Source: Aquarana catesbeiana (taxonomy: Eukaryota; Chordata; Amphibia; Anura; Ranidae). From it: DNA of 64,000 nt. Positions within the stretch are counted from its first letter, which is position 1, and every line of letters begins with the position of its first letter. The notes beneath the pieces are model-generated. The model was given only the letters and a program-made list of their open reading frames with translations. It did no database searches and was not told where the DNA came from. Of this stretch, positions 1-10,660 are shown one piece after another. The stretch spans positions 66,967,555-67,031,554 of the forward strand of contig NC_133333.1 in assembly GCF_042186555.1 (NCBI RefSeq), read 5' to 3'. Position numbers and translations under genes: made by a program.

Positions 1-970
1 ATGGCTCTCTGGTTACATCTCTCTTCACAAAACCACTGACAGAAACACACTTCTGCATTATCAAAGCGCACATCCCAAACATCTTTTAGATAGTCTGCTG
101 ATATCCCAGTTCATGAGGGTGTCACGGATCTGTTCTGATGAGGATGACAAACTGAAGCAGCTGAACGAGATGTACCACAAGTTTCTGGAAAGGAGTATCC
201 CACAGAGGTCCTTAACCAGGCATTAACCAAGATAAAGACCACCCACACCAGGCCCTCTAGGCCTTCCGATCGACCTCTGTTCATACACACATTCAACTGT
301 GAATCTGACCATATCAAACGGGCCATGACAAGAAACTTACATATTCTACGTGCCGACAACGCATTGGCACATGAACTTAAAATGATGCCCCTAATCACAC
401 ATAGACGCAGCAAAACCCTTCGTGACTTCCTCGTACAAGCGGATCCTAGGCACAAATATGCTAAAACCATACCACGAATTTCCCAGAAGACTGGCTGCTA
501 CAAATGCCACAATTGCAACGTTTGCAATTCCCTTATATGCGGCGAACATTTTATGCACCCCCATAGGGGTAACCGCTTTCGCATAAGTGAGTACCTGACC
601 TGCAACACTGACTACTGTGTTTATATCCTTAAATGTCCATGCACTCACTTATGTTGGCAAAACTAACGGTCCTTTCAAAAGGAGGTTCCAAAAGCATAGA
701 AGCGATATTAGACTCGCCCTATCTCAAACTGGGGATGATATACAGATTGACCATAACAAACCAGTGGCTGCACATTTCTTCAAACACAAACATCAGATAC
801 ATGAACTAAGAGGTATGGTCATAGAACATGTCCATCAACCCATTAGAGGTGGTGACCATGACCGTCTACTACTACAACGTGAAGCCTATTGGATCCATAC
901 ACTGGGCACGGTGCATCCTGGAGGACTCAATGCCAACCTATCATTCACATGCTTCTTGAATGAGAGATAA
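1..970 (+). pseudogene. Penelope-like element ORF, 3' half (RT thumb, linker, GIY-YIG endonuclease)
   Basis: PLEs encode one protein: reverse transcriptase (RT) followed by a GIY-YIG endonuclease that nicks target DNA. The first ~300 bp read in shifted frames as the end of the RT and the linker, including a decayed 'KPLTETHF' (the family usually has KPTDRNT) and 'QFMRVSRICSDEDD'. From 325 an open frame carries a Cys-rich knuckle (CYKCHNCNVC) and then the GIY half-motif CVYILKCPC. Near 648 the frame shifts by one base and continues as TYVGKT...FKRRFQKHRSDI to the stop at 968-970, with the conserved tail REAYWIHTLGTVHPGGLNANL. The element runs off the left edge and has frameshifts near 195 and 648, so it cannot be functional. 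The family call is firm. I cannot separate the Neptune, Poseidon and Penelope clades by eye. Confidence 0.9.
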
Positions 971-1004
971 CAGACTTGTGTTCGTGTTTTCGAACGATGA
1001 TCGA

Positions 1005-1804
1005 ACCTTTTTTCTTTTTTTTCTTTTTTTCCTTTTTTCTTTTTGACCATTTGATCCTTTTTTCCCCCGCTTTCTTTCTTTTTGATTATCTCGGTGATGA
1101 CCTGAAGATGAACCCATGGCATTTTAGTTAGGGATTATTACGAAATTGTGGTGACCTCCTCACCTACAATTTTCCCTGCAATACATTTACTTTAAATTTT
1201 CTTTGTATTTAGCCTTTCAGGTTCTCTGTAAATGTCATCATGGCCTTCCTTTCCCCCTTCTTCGCCCCTTGCCCCTTGATTCTTTTTCCTCATTCGGTTT
1301 TTCGTTTTCTCATTTTCTCGGTTTTCGTTTTCTTTTTTCTTTTTTCGTTTCTTCATTTTTTTCGTTTCTTTTCCGGTTTTGTTTTTCCACCTCAACTTTT
1401 TCTCATTTTTGCATTTCACTCTTATCTTTATGAATATATTTCTTTTTGTTTCTCTTTCCTTTTTCTTTTTTCTTTCCTTCTTTTTTTCTTTTATCAGTTT
1501 TCCTTTCTTCTCTATCTCTTTCTGCATTTCTCCATTTCCTTCATTTCTATTATTATTTTTTACTTACTTTTTTTCTTTATCTTCCCATTTATTCTTTTCT
1601 ATTTTTACTTTTATTATCGATTTTTAGTTTCATTTTTCTTTCTCCTTTTTTTTCTTTTTTCTTCTTTCTTTTGTCTTTTTTCTTTTTTCTTTTTATTTTC
1701 TTTTTATTTTTATTTTTACCTTTATTTTTACTTTTTCCTTTTCTTTTTTTATTTTATTTTATTTTATTAATTTTTATTTATTTTTCTTTTCTCCATTCAT
1801 ATTT

Positions 1805-1835
<31 letters not shown>

Positions 1836-1975
1836 TTATTATTTTTTTTTCTCTATATTTTTCTATCTTTTCTATTTATTTATTTTTTTTATTATTTTTT
1901 ATTTTTTATTATTTATTATTTTTTATTATTTATTATTTTTTATTTCATCATTCTCTTCATTTTTTTTTCTTCTTC
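1005..1975. repeat. Pyrimidine-rich low-complexity tract (TTTC/TTCT, then TTA/TTTA)
   Basis: Almost 1 kb of T/C-rich sequence grades into T/A-rich repeats such as TTTA and TTATTTTTTA. It lies downstream of the PLE stop codon. The long open frames here encode only Phe/Leu/Ser runs and are composition artefacts. No gene is visible. Confidence 0.9.
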
Positions 1976-2164
1976 CCATCTGCACTTCAGCAACATCCTC
2001 TCTGAGTATCAATTTTCCTTGTTGTACTCTGTCTGTCACTTTTGCCTCTTCTGTTTAAACTCTTTGTTTCCAGTTACTTTTCTTCTCCCTTCCCACTCTC
2101 TCTCCTCTATTTTGTTCTCACTTCTTGCATTTTCACTTCACCCTACTCACTCACCTCCCGTGGT

Positions 2165-2645
2165 TTTGACATATCCCAGCTGGAGGGCGGGGTCCGCTGA
2201 CGTCACTCGTTTCCATGACATCAGCGGCCCCAGCACAGCAGCGTCCTCCGTTGCCCAGTTACGATCGGCACATCGCGCATGCGCGGTCGGCGGCCTCTGT
2301 TTCCTCCCTCACACGCTGCTATGCCAGAGACCTCAGCGTCTCCTGTTGCCCCGGCTACCGCTGCATGACGCAAGCGCGTCCTATGTTTAACATTGGAATC
2401 TCGTCCCGCAGCATCCGATCCCAGCACCGGCGCCGATTTGTTACTGGATAGTGCACTGCAGCCTGATGTTCCCTAACAGCTGCTCCATCCCCACAATGGT
2501 TACAGCATCGCCGAGGAGGTACCATGATGACAGTTTCACATTACTTTTTTCTGTACCCTCCTTGTCATTTACTCTTCTTCCATTTAGAAAAAAAATGTTT
2601 TAAACTTTTGTTAGTGCCTTTTTGGCAGGATTTATGACGTCACAC
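2165..2645 (+). promoter_or_regulatory. GC-rich, CpG-containing segment with two perfect CRE palindromes; PLE terminal-repeat promoter-like
   Basis: TGACGTCA occurs at 2198-2205 and again at 2635-2642. Between them lies a CpG-rich stretch (about 2190-2440) that includes a CGCGCATGCGC palindromic block, in otherwise AT-rich surroundings. The segment lies between a PLE coding end and a hammerhead motif, where a PLE terminal repeat carries its promoter. A similar CpG-rich block with a GCGCATGCGC core lies at 10440-10660. CRE sites bind CREB/ATF factors. Promoter activity is inferred. Confidence 0.45.
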
Positions 2646-2744
2646 CAGTCTGGGGGTGGGAGGAGTCTTTTGTTTTTTTTCCTTTTCTCTTCTTCTGATT
2701 GGTTGATGTTTCTTTATATAATTTTCAACTGTTTTTTCACATTT

Positions 2745-2808
2745 ATCACATGCCTGACGAAGGGGTCCTGTGTGACTCCGAAACGTTGCACTCTCTGTGT
2801 GTTGTGAT
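2745..2808 (+). ncRNA. Hammerhead ribozyme-like fold (type I) near the PLE 3' end
   Basis: The two core boxes are CTGACGA (2754-2760) and GAAA (2780-2783). Between them a six-pair helix II forms, GGGGTC (2762-2767) with GACTCC (2774-2779), including one G-U, closed by CTGTGT. Helix I has an inner TGC/GCA pairing (2751-2753 with 2788-2790) and an outer ATCACA/TGTGAT pairing (2745-2750 with 2803-2808), separated by an internal loop as in active type I hammerheads. After GAAA comes CGTT, so helix III is minimal. One extra A (2761) separates the CUGANGA box from helix II. Hammerheads are established parts of PLE terminal repeats. Whether this copy cleaves is unknown. Confidence 0.65.
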
Positions 2809-2813
2809 CATGC

Positions 2814-2819
2814 AATAAA
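2814..2819 (+). terminator. AATAAA polyadenylation signal after the PLE hammerhead
   Basis: A canonical AATAAA hexamer lies 6 bp after the hammerhead fold and is the only obvious 3'-end signal of this PLE remnant. Confidence 0.4.
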
Positions 2820-3028
2820 CTACACGTTTGGAAGCTATCTACGCTGTTCCATGGTGTGCTGGCAAATATTTCCATTTTGAACAAAGCACATAGACACATG
2901 TTAATTTATTTCAGGTCTTAAAGAGCCAATCCGAAAGGGTCTGAGTATAGAGTAATGGAGCTTGAGACGTTGTTATTAGTAGTTATTAGGTCCAGAATCC
3001 TCACAGACAGTAGAGAGTAGCTCCTCCT

Positions 3029-3240
3029 ATGATGGCCTCTGACACACCCTATCTGCGCCCACCAGTACCAACTCAACGTGTCTGCTACAACTGCGCAAGA
3101 CCCGACCATTCCAGAAGGGAATACAGAAGCCCCCAGAAATTCACCCACAGGCAAACAAGCCCCAACTGTGGTCCACATGAAAACGCCCAGTACCAGAGAC
3201 ATAACACCCCACCTCGCCTACCACCTTGCCCACCTCTCCG
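3029..3240 (+). pseudogene. gag: ERV-1 gag nucleocapsid remnant
   Basis: The frame contains CYNCARPDHSRREY, a CX2CX4HX4C zinc knuckle whose last Cys has become Tyr (near 3117). It is flanked by Pro- and Arg-rich sequence. No matrix or capsid sequence is visible upstream. About 40 bp after this frame the sequence is already RT, so the gag end, protease and RT fingers have been deleted. Confidence 0.65.
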
Positions 3241-3271
3241 GATCACATGAACCCCTTCTTCAGGCAAGCCT

Positions 3272-4100
3272 GTGTCACCTGCCAGCTACACCTGGACTGT
3301 TATGCCACAAGGTGCCCAGAACTCCCCCTCCCAATTCGTCAAGGCAATGGCCCTCATTCTGGACAACTGGATGAAGTTATGCCCAGACGTTGTACTCCTT
3401 CAGTATGTAGATGACTTCCTACTTGTGCAGATACCCTTGGTGATGCCTTTATCTTCTCTGAAAGCCTTCTCCACTACCTGGCTGAGCAAGGATGCAGGTG
3501 ACCACGAAGGGACTGGCCTTAAAGCAAAAAGTCCAGAGAGAAAGTGATTTTCCTAGGCCTCTGCATCTCCCAAGGCACTCGACATCTCACTGAAGAAAGA
3601 GTTGCTGCAATCAAAGCCATCCCTTTGCCTCAAGGTCATAAACCCTTACATGCTTTCCTACGATTAATCTCCTATTGCAGAAGCCTCCCTCTTGATGCAA
3701 CCCCTTTATGATGCCCTTTCTCACTTTCTCCAGAAGCTGTGGACAATTTTTAAACTCTGAAGGAGATCTTCTCAACAGCCCCTGCTTTGGGACTAAAAGA
3801 CTTTCAAACTGTTTGTCTCAGAGAGGCAAGGACATGCCACAGGAGTTTTGGCTCAGGCCCATGGTAACAGACTCAGACCCATTGGGTATTACTCCTGTCA
3901 ACTGGACCCAGTGGCCAAGGGGGAACCCTCCTGTCTCAGAGCTGTCTTTGCAGCCAAGCTCTTTTTGACAAGACTGCTGACTTGGTGTTGGGCCACCCGT
4001 TAATCCTTCTTGCCCCTCATGACATAACTGCCATACTAAACAAAGTACAGCCCAAGCACCTGTCTTCAGCAAGACACCTCAGACTCCAGTGTGCCTTGCT
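3272..4100 (+). pseudogene. pol: ERV-1 reverse transcriptase remnant (palm to connection)
   Basis: YTWTVMPQGAQNSPSQF is the RT primer-grip approach motif, and LLQYVDDFLL (around 3400) is the catalytic palm box, with its YVDD intact. After about 3480 the frame breaks repeatedly. Scattered matches to RT thumb and connection continue to about 4100. The N-terminal fingers and the first catalytic Asp are absent, so no polymerase could be made. Confidence 0.8.
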
Positions 4101-4383
4101 CCTACCTGATAACATAACTCTCCTTCAATGTGATACTCTCAACCCATACACTTCTTTTTAAAATAATTCCCACTGGAGCTCATTGTTTTTAACTCTGATG
4201 GTACATTATTATCCAATAAAATTGTTATTTTTTCATCCAACATTGACCATATCTGTTATTGTGCTGCCTAAAAACCCCAATGTGGGGAAACCTTCCTTTT
4301 TTGTTCTAATTTTCAAGGGGTGAGCAGCAATCCTCTTTTTTCCTCTCCAGTGTCCCCTCCATCTTCTCGAGGGGGGAACCTTC
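4101..4383. other. AT-rich segment between RT and RNase H of ERV-1
   Basis: This stretch shows no recognisable retroviral peptide and carries several stops in each frame. It may be a small insertion or badly decayed connection domain. No repeat boundary is evident. Confidence 0.3.
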
Positions 4384-5082
4384 TTGGAGAATGATGCTCA
4401 TATCACCGCTCATGACTGTTTCGAGGTGATGAAAAAGGAGACTTCACATTTACCAACAGTCAGTGAAACAGCCCTTGAGAATCCTGACTTGACAATCTTT
4501 GTGGATGGTTCCAGGTATGCTGACAGCGCTGGACGGTACCACACAGGATACGCAGTCACCACTGAAGATACAGTTCTTCAAGCTTCAGCATTACCTTCCT
4601 CCGTGTCTGCCAAGGAGGCAGAACTCCAGGCCCTAACAATGATATGCAAATTAGCAGAGGGGAAAAGAGCTAACATCTATACAGACTCAAGATACGCCCT
4701 CGGCGTTGCCTGCCATTTTGGGGTCATTTGGAAAACCAGAGGGTTCCTAACAGCAGCAGGTACACCTGTAAAACACAGTAGAGCTATCAAGGATTTAATG
4801 GACGCCCTACTCCTACCAGCACAAGTGGCTATACTCAAGATAAAGGCGCACAGCAAGCTGGATTCCCAAGAAGCACGAGGCAATCACCTGGCAGATACTG
4901 CTGCGAAACAAGCTGCAAACAAAACACAAGAAGAGGTCAATGGAGTGGATGCACCCATCCTGGACAGTACAGTGGATACCCCTGAAGAAACTGTACAGAC
5001 CACCATGATTCTACAAAACCCTCCTGTGAGCAGGACAGATCTCAAGGAGCAGCAAGAAGCAGCTGACAAAGAAGAAAAATAA
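4384..5082 (+). pseudogene. pol: ERV-1 RNase H domain
   Basis: RNase H degrades the RNA strand of the RNA-DNA hybrid during reverse transcription. The frame is open for 232 codons. It keeps all four expected acidic positions: the Asp in IFVDGSRY, the Glu in AKEAELQAL, the Asp in IYTDSRYA, and the last Asp in GNHLADTAAKQAA. The C-terminal 60 residues are an acidic linker towards integrase. The frame is the best preserved part of ERV-1 pol, but it is isolated from a working RT. Confidence 0.85.
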
Positions 5083-6131
5083 GTGTGGATCAAGAAAGGA
5101 GCCACAGAAACTGAAGGGATCATGGAATTAAACAAGAGGCCGTGTCTGCCACGTTCAATGTTTCCTGCAGTGGTACAGTGGGCCCACGGTGCCTCTCATC
5201 TGTCAAAAACTTTGATAAATGCCCTGATCAATAAATACTACTTAGCCCCGGGGATTACACCACTTACCAACAACTTTTGCAAGTCATTCACTATCTGTGC
5301 TAAATGTAACCCAGGAAAAACGGAAAAGGTACCTTTGAAGCATCTAGCAAAGGCCCAGTACCCCTTTCAAAGGATACAGATTGACCACATCCAGATACCA
5401 AAGAGTGGTCGATATGAATATGCATTGATTGACAGCAAAAACCACGGCTAAAAGACTTTTAATGGAAATAGTGTGCAGGTATGGTGTCTCAGAGGTTATA
5501 GAGAGTGACCAGGGGCCGGCTTTCATGGCCTCAGTGACCAAGGAAATATGGGCAGCTTTAGGGGTCACATTATCTTTCCACACCCCATACCCCATACCAT
5601 CCTCAGAGCAGTGGGAAGGTGGAAAGATTAGACAGCACAATAAAATTTAGAATGCTAAAAATGTCTCAGGAAACAGGGATGAGTTGGCCAGATAGCCTGC
5701 ACATAGCCTTATTCAGTGTTAGGTACACTTCAACGGGAAACCATGGTTTGTCACCCTATGAGATATTATTTTGTTCAGCCCCCAGACTGGGTTGTTACTT
5801 TCCACCGCAATTACAGCTCCAATCTGATGTATTGACTGATTATGTGACTGCTTTATCTCGAGAATTAACCTGTATCCATTCGGAAGTATTCTCCTCCATT
5901 CCAGATACTGAGTGAGATACAGGATCACACAAGTTGGTCCCCGGCGACTAGGTCCTGGTAAAGAAGTTTGTGAGAAAACACACCCTTGAACCCAGATATG
6001 ATGGTCCTCTCCGGGTTCTCCTAACAACTGCCACATCAGTCAAGGTGGCCGGGAAGAACACGTGGACACATGCCTCCCACTGCAAGAAAGTCCCTGTACC
6101 TGAGGAAGAGGCTGAGGGGACCAAACAATGA
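5083..6131 (+). pseudogene. pol: ERV-1 integrase, frameshifted
   Basis: The N-terminal zinc domain shows HGASH and later CKSFTICAKC. The catalytic core has QIDHIQIP (first Asp) and, after a frameshift near 5450, ESDQGPAFMA (second Asp). The third catalytic site is disrupted near 5600-5620, where the SS-Q-VE motif is scrambled by a further frameshift. The C-terminal part continues from 5619 with GLSPYEILF. The DNA-binding tail follows, with an in-frame stop near 5950, and ends at HCKKVPVPEE near 6110. At least three lesions are seen. Confidence 0.85.
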
Positions 6132-7986
6132 TTCTGTATATCCTTTTCATAGTAATCATTGCCCAGGCGCAAGAGGTAGCCATCAAACAAAAAGATGGTG
6201 TAACCCAGTTCTGGTATAACTCATCCAATACACATGTTGCCACTTTTATATCCTATATGAACAGATAATTCCAGGTACTATGTATGGGATCCGGTCCTGG
6301 AATGAAGCAGTAAGACCCATGACTGTGTATGTATGCGTCACTGACACCTATTGGGGTAACAACTGTGACTCCTGGGGAGCAGTGGGTTGGAATACTGGGG
6401 GTACAAACCTGAAAACGCCCAAAATAGAAAAGACAAAAATGGGAAGTCACTCTTAGATAGAATGACAATCAACAAATACACAGATCAGCCTTACACCAAA
6501 GAGTTTAGGCTGACCATTGAGAATCCTAGCCCAGAACACAGTGGGACCTATGTTCTGGGCCTATGGTGGGGAAGTGGGTATCCCGGTTTTAGAAAGCCTT
6601 TCCAACTGAAAGATATGTTCAATAACCCAGAGTGGGGAGATCCCCAATCCACATCTAGCTCAAACCCCCTGAGGCCCCATATACAGACATTAAAGGACAT
6701 GGTGGCCATAGCAGACCCTACCTTTGAGGAAACCATGGCTACAGAAACCGGGTTCTCGGATGTCAACTTGTGGCTCAAGTGGATGAAGTACAGTGCAGGA
6801 AAACACAATAAGACCAATTGTTATGTGTGTGGGGGGGCTAGACCACACTTGGGAATGGTACCCCTGAACATATCCCCTGAACATGAGACATGTTTCCTTA
6901 GCCTGTTTACCAACACAACCACTAACCACTCCCTGTGTGAACATTGTCAGGAAGAATATCCCATAGTCACCAAGACTCCCAAGCCAGGAGAAGGTATCCC
7001 TATATATCCTGGCAATTACACATGCTATGGACGGTATCAGGGAGTGGGGAAACCTCTTGGGAATTTCACTAAGGGTTACTGTGGATCTTATAGTGAGGTG
7101 ACTGCGGGTCTAGTGCAAAATCAAGTCCAGTCTTTGGGAGACGTGTACTGAATCTACGGAATCATGAAAATCAGAAGCAGATTGACAGAACAGTGAATAG
7201 GAGAATGTGCACTGGCCAAGGCCATAATGCCTCTACATATTCTCTCAGAAAACCCAAAGCCAAATACAAACAACACACCCAGGCCTAACAGGAGGCGTAG
7301 GAGTGCCCCAGCAGGAAGCTTTGACCCTCATGTATACATAGACACCATAGGGATCCCTTGAGTGGTCCCAGATGAGTTCAAAGCAAGAGACCAAGTAGCA
7401 GTAGGATTTGAATCTTTGATCCCCATCATCACTGTAAATAAGAATGTAGACTGGATAAATTACATCTACTACAACCAACAAAGGTTTGTCAATTACACCA
7501 GAGATGCACTCCGAGGTTTAGCCGAACAACTAGAAGCCACATCACACATGACTTTCCAAAACCGTATGGCCTTAGATATGGCCATAAAAGGGGGGTATGT
7601 GTAAAATGGTGCCTAAAACAGGTATATGTTGTACCTACATCCCAGACAACACTGGCCCAAACGGTAAGGTGACTTTGGCCATCAGGAAAGTTGAGGATTT
7701 GTCCAAGGAAATAAGAAAGAATTCAGGGCTCACCAACCCTTGGGATCAATACTTCACCTGGATTAGGGGAGGGTGGCAGGGATTACTAACACAGATAGGA
7801 ATAACCATCCTGATAATTTTGGTGACCTTGGCTGTCATAGTTTGCTGTATTCTCCCCTGTCTTAAAAAGTGTGTAGGGAAAGCTATTGACCAATGTTCTC
7901 CTACATTTATGAATCAGGAAATACCAGATGAAAATTATGAAATGTGCTCCATTACAGTCACCTCCCCTCAGGGTGCAACTCCATAA
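6128..7986 (+). pseudogene. env: ERV-1 envelope glycoprotein gene, broken
   Basis: Env mediates receptor binding (SU) and membrane fusion (TM). An ATG at 6128 starts a hydrophobic signal-like segment (MILYILFIVIIAQ), with a stop near 6268. SU continues from 6387 with several N-glycosylation sequons and stops near 7151. A basic RRRR furin-like site lies around 7285-7295. TM follows in two frames: a coiled-coil-like segment (7362-7604), then a CX6CC-type cluster just after 7600. A membrane anchor (GITILIILVTLAVIVCCILPC) and a cytoplasmic tail run to the stop at 7984-7986. At least four breaks are present, so no full envelope can be translated. Confidence 0.85.
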
Positions 7987-8162
7987 GGTTACAGGGACAG
8001 ACAGCACCTGATTGCCCCTCCAAGCTGTATCGAGTAGGGTAATGAGTTAGTCATTGCTCTTCTCTATATACAATTAAAAAGAGTTGCAGGGGAGCGGGCC
8101 AGGGGATTGGATAGGATTTTTAGTGTAAGGGACAGATTTAAAATAGACATTTTTAATGCGAT

Positions 8163-8691
8163 GCTATGCACAGAACAATCGTCTGGTGGGGGTGTGCTCA
8201 CTCTGCAAAGACATTATCGGTTGTTTCCTCTTGTCACCCTGATATATGCCTGATCAACATGTTTGGGGTGCCATGACGTACACCTGCAGATAATCCCCCT
8301 TGCACGAGGAACTTTAGTCATCGTCATTTGGTTGTATGTATGTATTGTGTTGTGTTGTTAAATCTTCATATGGTCATTGACATCCTGTGTTCATTTCTTG
8401 TGAGGTCACAAGCTTTGTAAGAGGTGTTCGGCTGTTGGAAGCCCAACCCTCGAGCTTTGGGACTTCCTGTTATGCTAATAAAGATTCAGCACACGGCTGA
8501 GCAGGCAGTGTGATCTTGGAACTGGAAGCGTAAGGATGTGTTTTGTCTAGTTGGATGGATGGGGCACACACACCAGAGAATGGATACGATCAAAAGGTGA
8601 GATGCATTTATATCATTAGACAAAATTGTTATTATTATGAGAAACAGGAGATTTGGCTGTGTGCTCTGCGTACAACCAAATTTCCATAACA
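8163..8691 (+). repeat. LTR between ERV-1 and ERV-2 (3' portion aligns with the LTR at 15383-15875)
   Basis: From 8163 (TATGCACAGAAC...) to the CA at 8690-8691 this segment matches 15577-15875 closely, except that the other copy lacks about 230 bp (roughly 8347-8576). It contains an AATAAA signal at 8477-8482. Both copies end at CCATAACA and then diverge completely, which defines the right LTR edge. The left edge is unclear: bases 7990-8160 do not match the other copy, and only a purine-rich run near 8073-8105 hints at a polypurine tract. Confidence 0.75.
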
Positions 8692-9053
8692 AAATGGCGA
8701 GCCAGGTACTTTATGGAGCAGACAGAACCCCCCTCCACATCGGTAAGAAGAGGGGGGAGAACGGATCCCAGTCTAGGACATCTCTTTCCGATGTGTTGGG
8801 GAGCCTCTGCTCTGCAAAAGAACACATTTTTCGTCTTTTGAAATAATGCTGGAAGTTTGATCGTATGTCTGGTGTGTGCCTGTGTGTGATTTGTATCTCG
8901 AATCTTTGTGTAAGGAGACTGTGTGTGTGGGTGTGACTGATGCTGTGTAACAAGTTTGTAATGCATGTGAGAAATGGATGAATTGTAATTATTACTTATG
9001 TACGGGACAAGTAGATTACATGAGTTTTGTAAAGTGTTTGATTGACTCAAGAC
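8692..9053 (+). other. Retroviral leader-like segment with primer-binding-site-like TGG start and splice donor
   Basis: Immediately after the LTR end comes AAA and then TGGCGAGCC, the position and initial TGG expected of a primer-binding site. A consensus splice donor (GGTAAGAAG, near 8749) follows, as in retroviral leaders. I cannot match the TGG sequence to a particular tRNA with confidence. The segment is interrupted at 9072 by an insertion and resumes at 10866. Confidence 0.5.
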
Positions 9054-9381
9054 ACAGATGGTTAGTGGACTAAAAAATGGGACTTTTGAGGCACAACTGT
9101 AATGGACTACAAAAGGTATGTAAAAAGGTTAAATTTTATTAATAACATACAAAGAACATGGGGAATGGACATGGACATTTAAAAACAACACATCAGATAT
9201 AAGCATACAACGCATGTAGTAACACCATTGAGGATCCTATCCTGCAGTCTCCTAAGTAATTCTAATACTCATAACAGTACATTAAATTCCAGATAAAGGA
9301 AAATGGTAGACTTCCCCTAGAGAGTTTGAGATTGAAGGAGCACTGCAGGTCTGGTATTCCAAAGTGGTGTATTCTCCAATT

Positions 9382-9424
9382 GCTCTACATGTTTCACATT
9401 GACAGAGAACGCTTCTTCAGGAGC
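9382..9424 (-). ncRNA. Hammerhead ribozyme-like fold (minus strand)
   Basis: On the minus strand: helix I GCTC (9424-9421), box CTGAAGA (9420-9414), one extra A (9413), helix II GCGTT with AATGT around loop CTCTGTC, box GAAA (9395-9392), palindrome-forming CATGT, an A at the cleavage position (9386), and GAGC (9385-9382) closing helix I. Helix II has two G-U pairs. Helix III is the loopless palindrome ACATGT. Confidence 0.6.
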
Positions 9425-9821
9425 TAGAGGTTCTAATAAAAAAATACATACAAAGAAAAACATATGTCAAAATCACAAAAAATTACAAAAAATTAGAGGT
9501 TGTTCTCAGTAGGTGTACTGTAAGAAAAGTGCGAATAACCACTTAATTAGAGAAGATAGAAAAATCCAACCACTAGTGGCGAGGCATGGCAAGGGCCCTA
9601 TGAAAGATTAAGGTCTCAGATGGAAGGACAGCACAGACCAGCGGTCCAGGACAGCCCATACAACAGGAGGTCTACAAAAACATTAGAAATCATAATTGAA
9701 ATGAATGATTAAAATTGTGTAGGTTGGTGGGTAAGCAAGGGATGACAGTAGTGCATAGTTTGCAAATTGGGTACTTGAACGCAGGGCTAGGGAACAAGGA
9801 GGGGGAGACCATACATACAAA

Positions 9822-9990
9822 CAAGGGGAGGGGGGGGGGGGGGGGGAGAGGAAAAAGAAAAGGAAAAAGAAAAAGAAAAGGAAAGCAGGGGGGGAGGAGG
9901 GAGAAAAGGAAGAGGGGAAAGAAAAGAGGGAGGGAGGGAAGGGAGGGGGATTGGGAAAAGGAAGAAAAGAAAGGAGAAAGGGGAAGGGAG
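9822..9990. repeat. Purine-rich (G)n / (GGAAA)n tract
   Basis: A run of G residues is followed by GGAAAAAG-like and GGGAGG-like repeats. Open frames across it are low-complexity artefacts. It lies inside the 9072-10865 insertion. Confidence 0.85.
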
Positions 9991-10439
9991 ATGCAGAGAG
10001 GATGGCTGGATTAGCAAGATTTATAAACCAAAATGGCTTACCGATTGAATATAAAAAGGAAAAGATGTATTCACAAGGTGGACTTAGTCAATGGATCGCT
10101 GAAAACGATCAGAAGTAAAGGTATCTCTGAAAAAGATCAGACTGGCAGCAGACAGAGACCAGGGCATCCCAGATAGATATAACATCAAATACTTGTAGGT
10201 AAGGGGAGAGCTTGAATGAGCTGCAGTTCTGGTGTATAAAAGAAAACATAGGTACAAATGACGATAAACATAAATACTGAGGTCAATATATGTTTGTATG
10301 CAATAGCCTTGCCAGGAAAGGCAGCAATCAGTCAGACTTACCCCACGGTAGATAACAAGAGAATCTGAGAGTGCACTGCTCTGCTGGGTTGCTGCCTATT
10401 GTATGTCCCACCAAATTGAAAAGACCAGCCCTATATATG

Positions 10440-10660
10440 GGGATACCCAGACCGAGAGCAGCCGGTCTAATCAGAGCGGCGTCTCCCTGCCCCAAAGCAG
10501 GCAACTGCGCGTGCGTCGAGCGACGCCGTCGCCCCGACCGCACAGCGCACGCGCGGCAATGGAAACTTCGCGCATGCGCTGGAGCAGGGCCTGGGGGGAC
10601 GAGGCGACGGCAACGTGCAAACTGCAGAGGCGGAGAAGATGGGAACCCGATTGGGTCCCC
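10440..10660 (-). promoter_or_regulatory. CpG-rich block with GCGCATGCGC palindrome
   Basis: This is a GC-rich island inside AT-rich sequence, at the 5' side of the insertion when read on the minus strand. Its composition resembles 2190-2440 near the other hammerhead-bearing PLE remnant. It is probably the element's promoter region (inferred). Confidence 0.35.

Larger units (their letters stand above)
2920..8691 (+). mobile_element. Endogenous retrovirus ERV-1 (gamma-type), 5'-truncated and decayed
   Basis: In order this region holds a gag zinc-knuckle scrap, RT fragments, RNase H, integrase, env and an LTR, all on the plus strand. The 5' LTR, most of gag, protease and the first half of RT are missing; the left border near 2920-3028 is not defined by any repeat. 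The env transmembrane layout and CX6CC motif place it with gamma-type retroviruses. Frameshifts and stops occur in pol and env. Confidence 0.85.

Noticed and set aside
1240..2390. Long plus-strand open frames of Phe/Leu/Ser/Tyr
   Set aside because: They translate a T-rich simple-sequence tract; no start context, domain or conservation signal.
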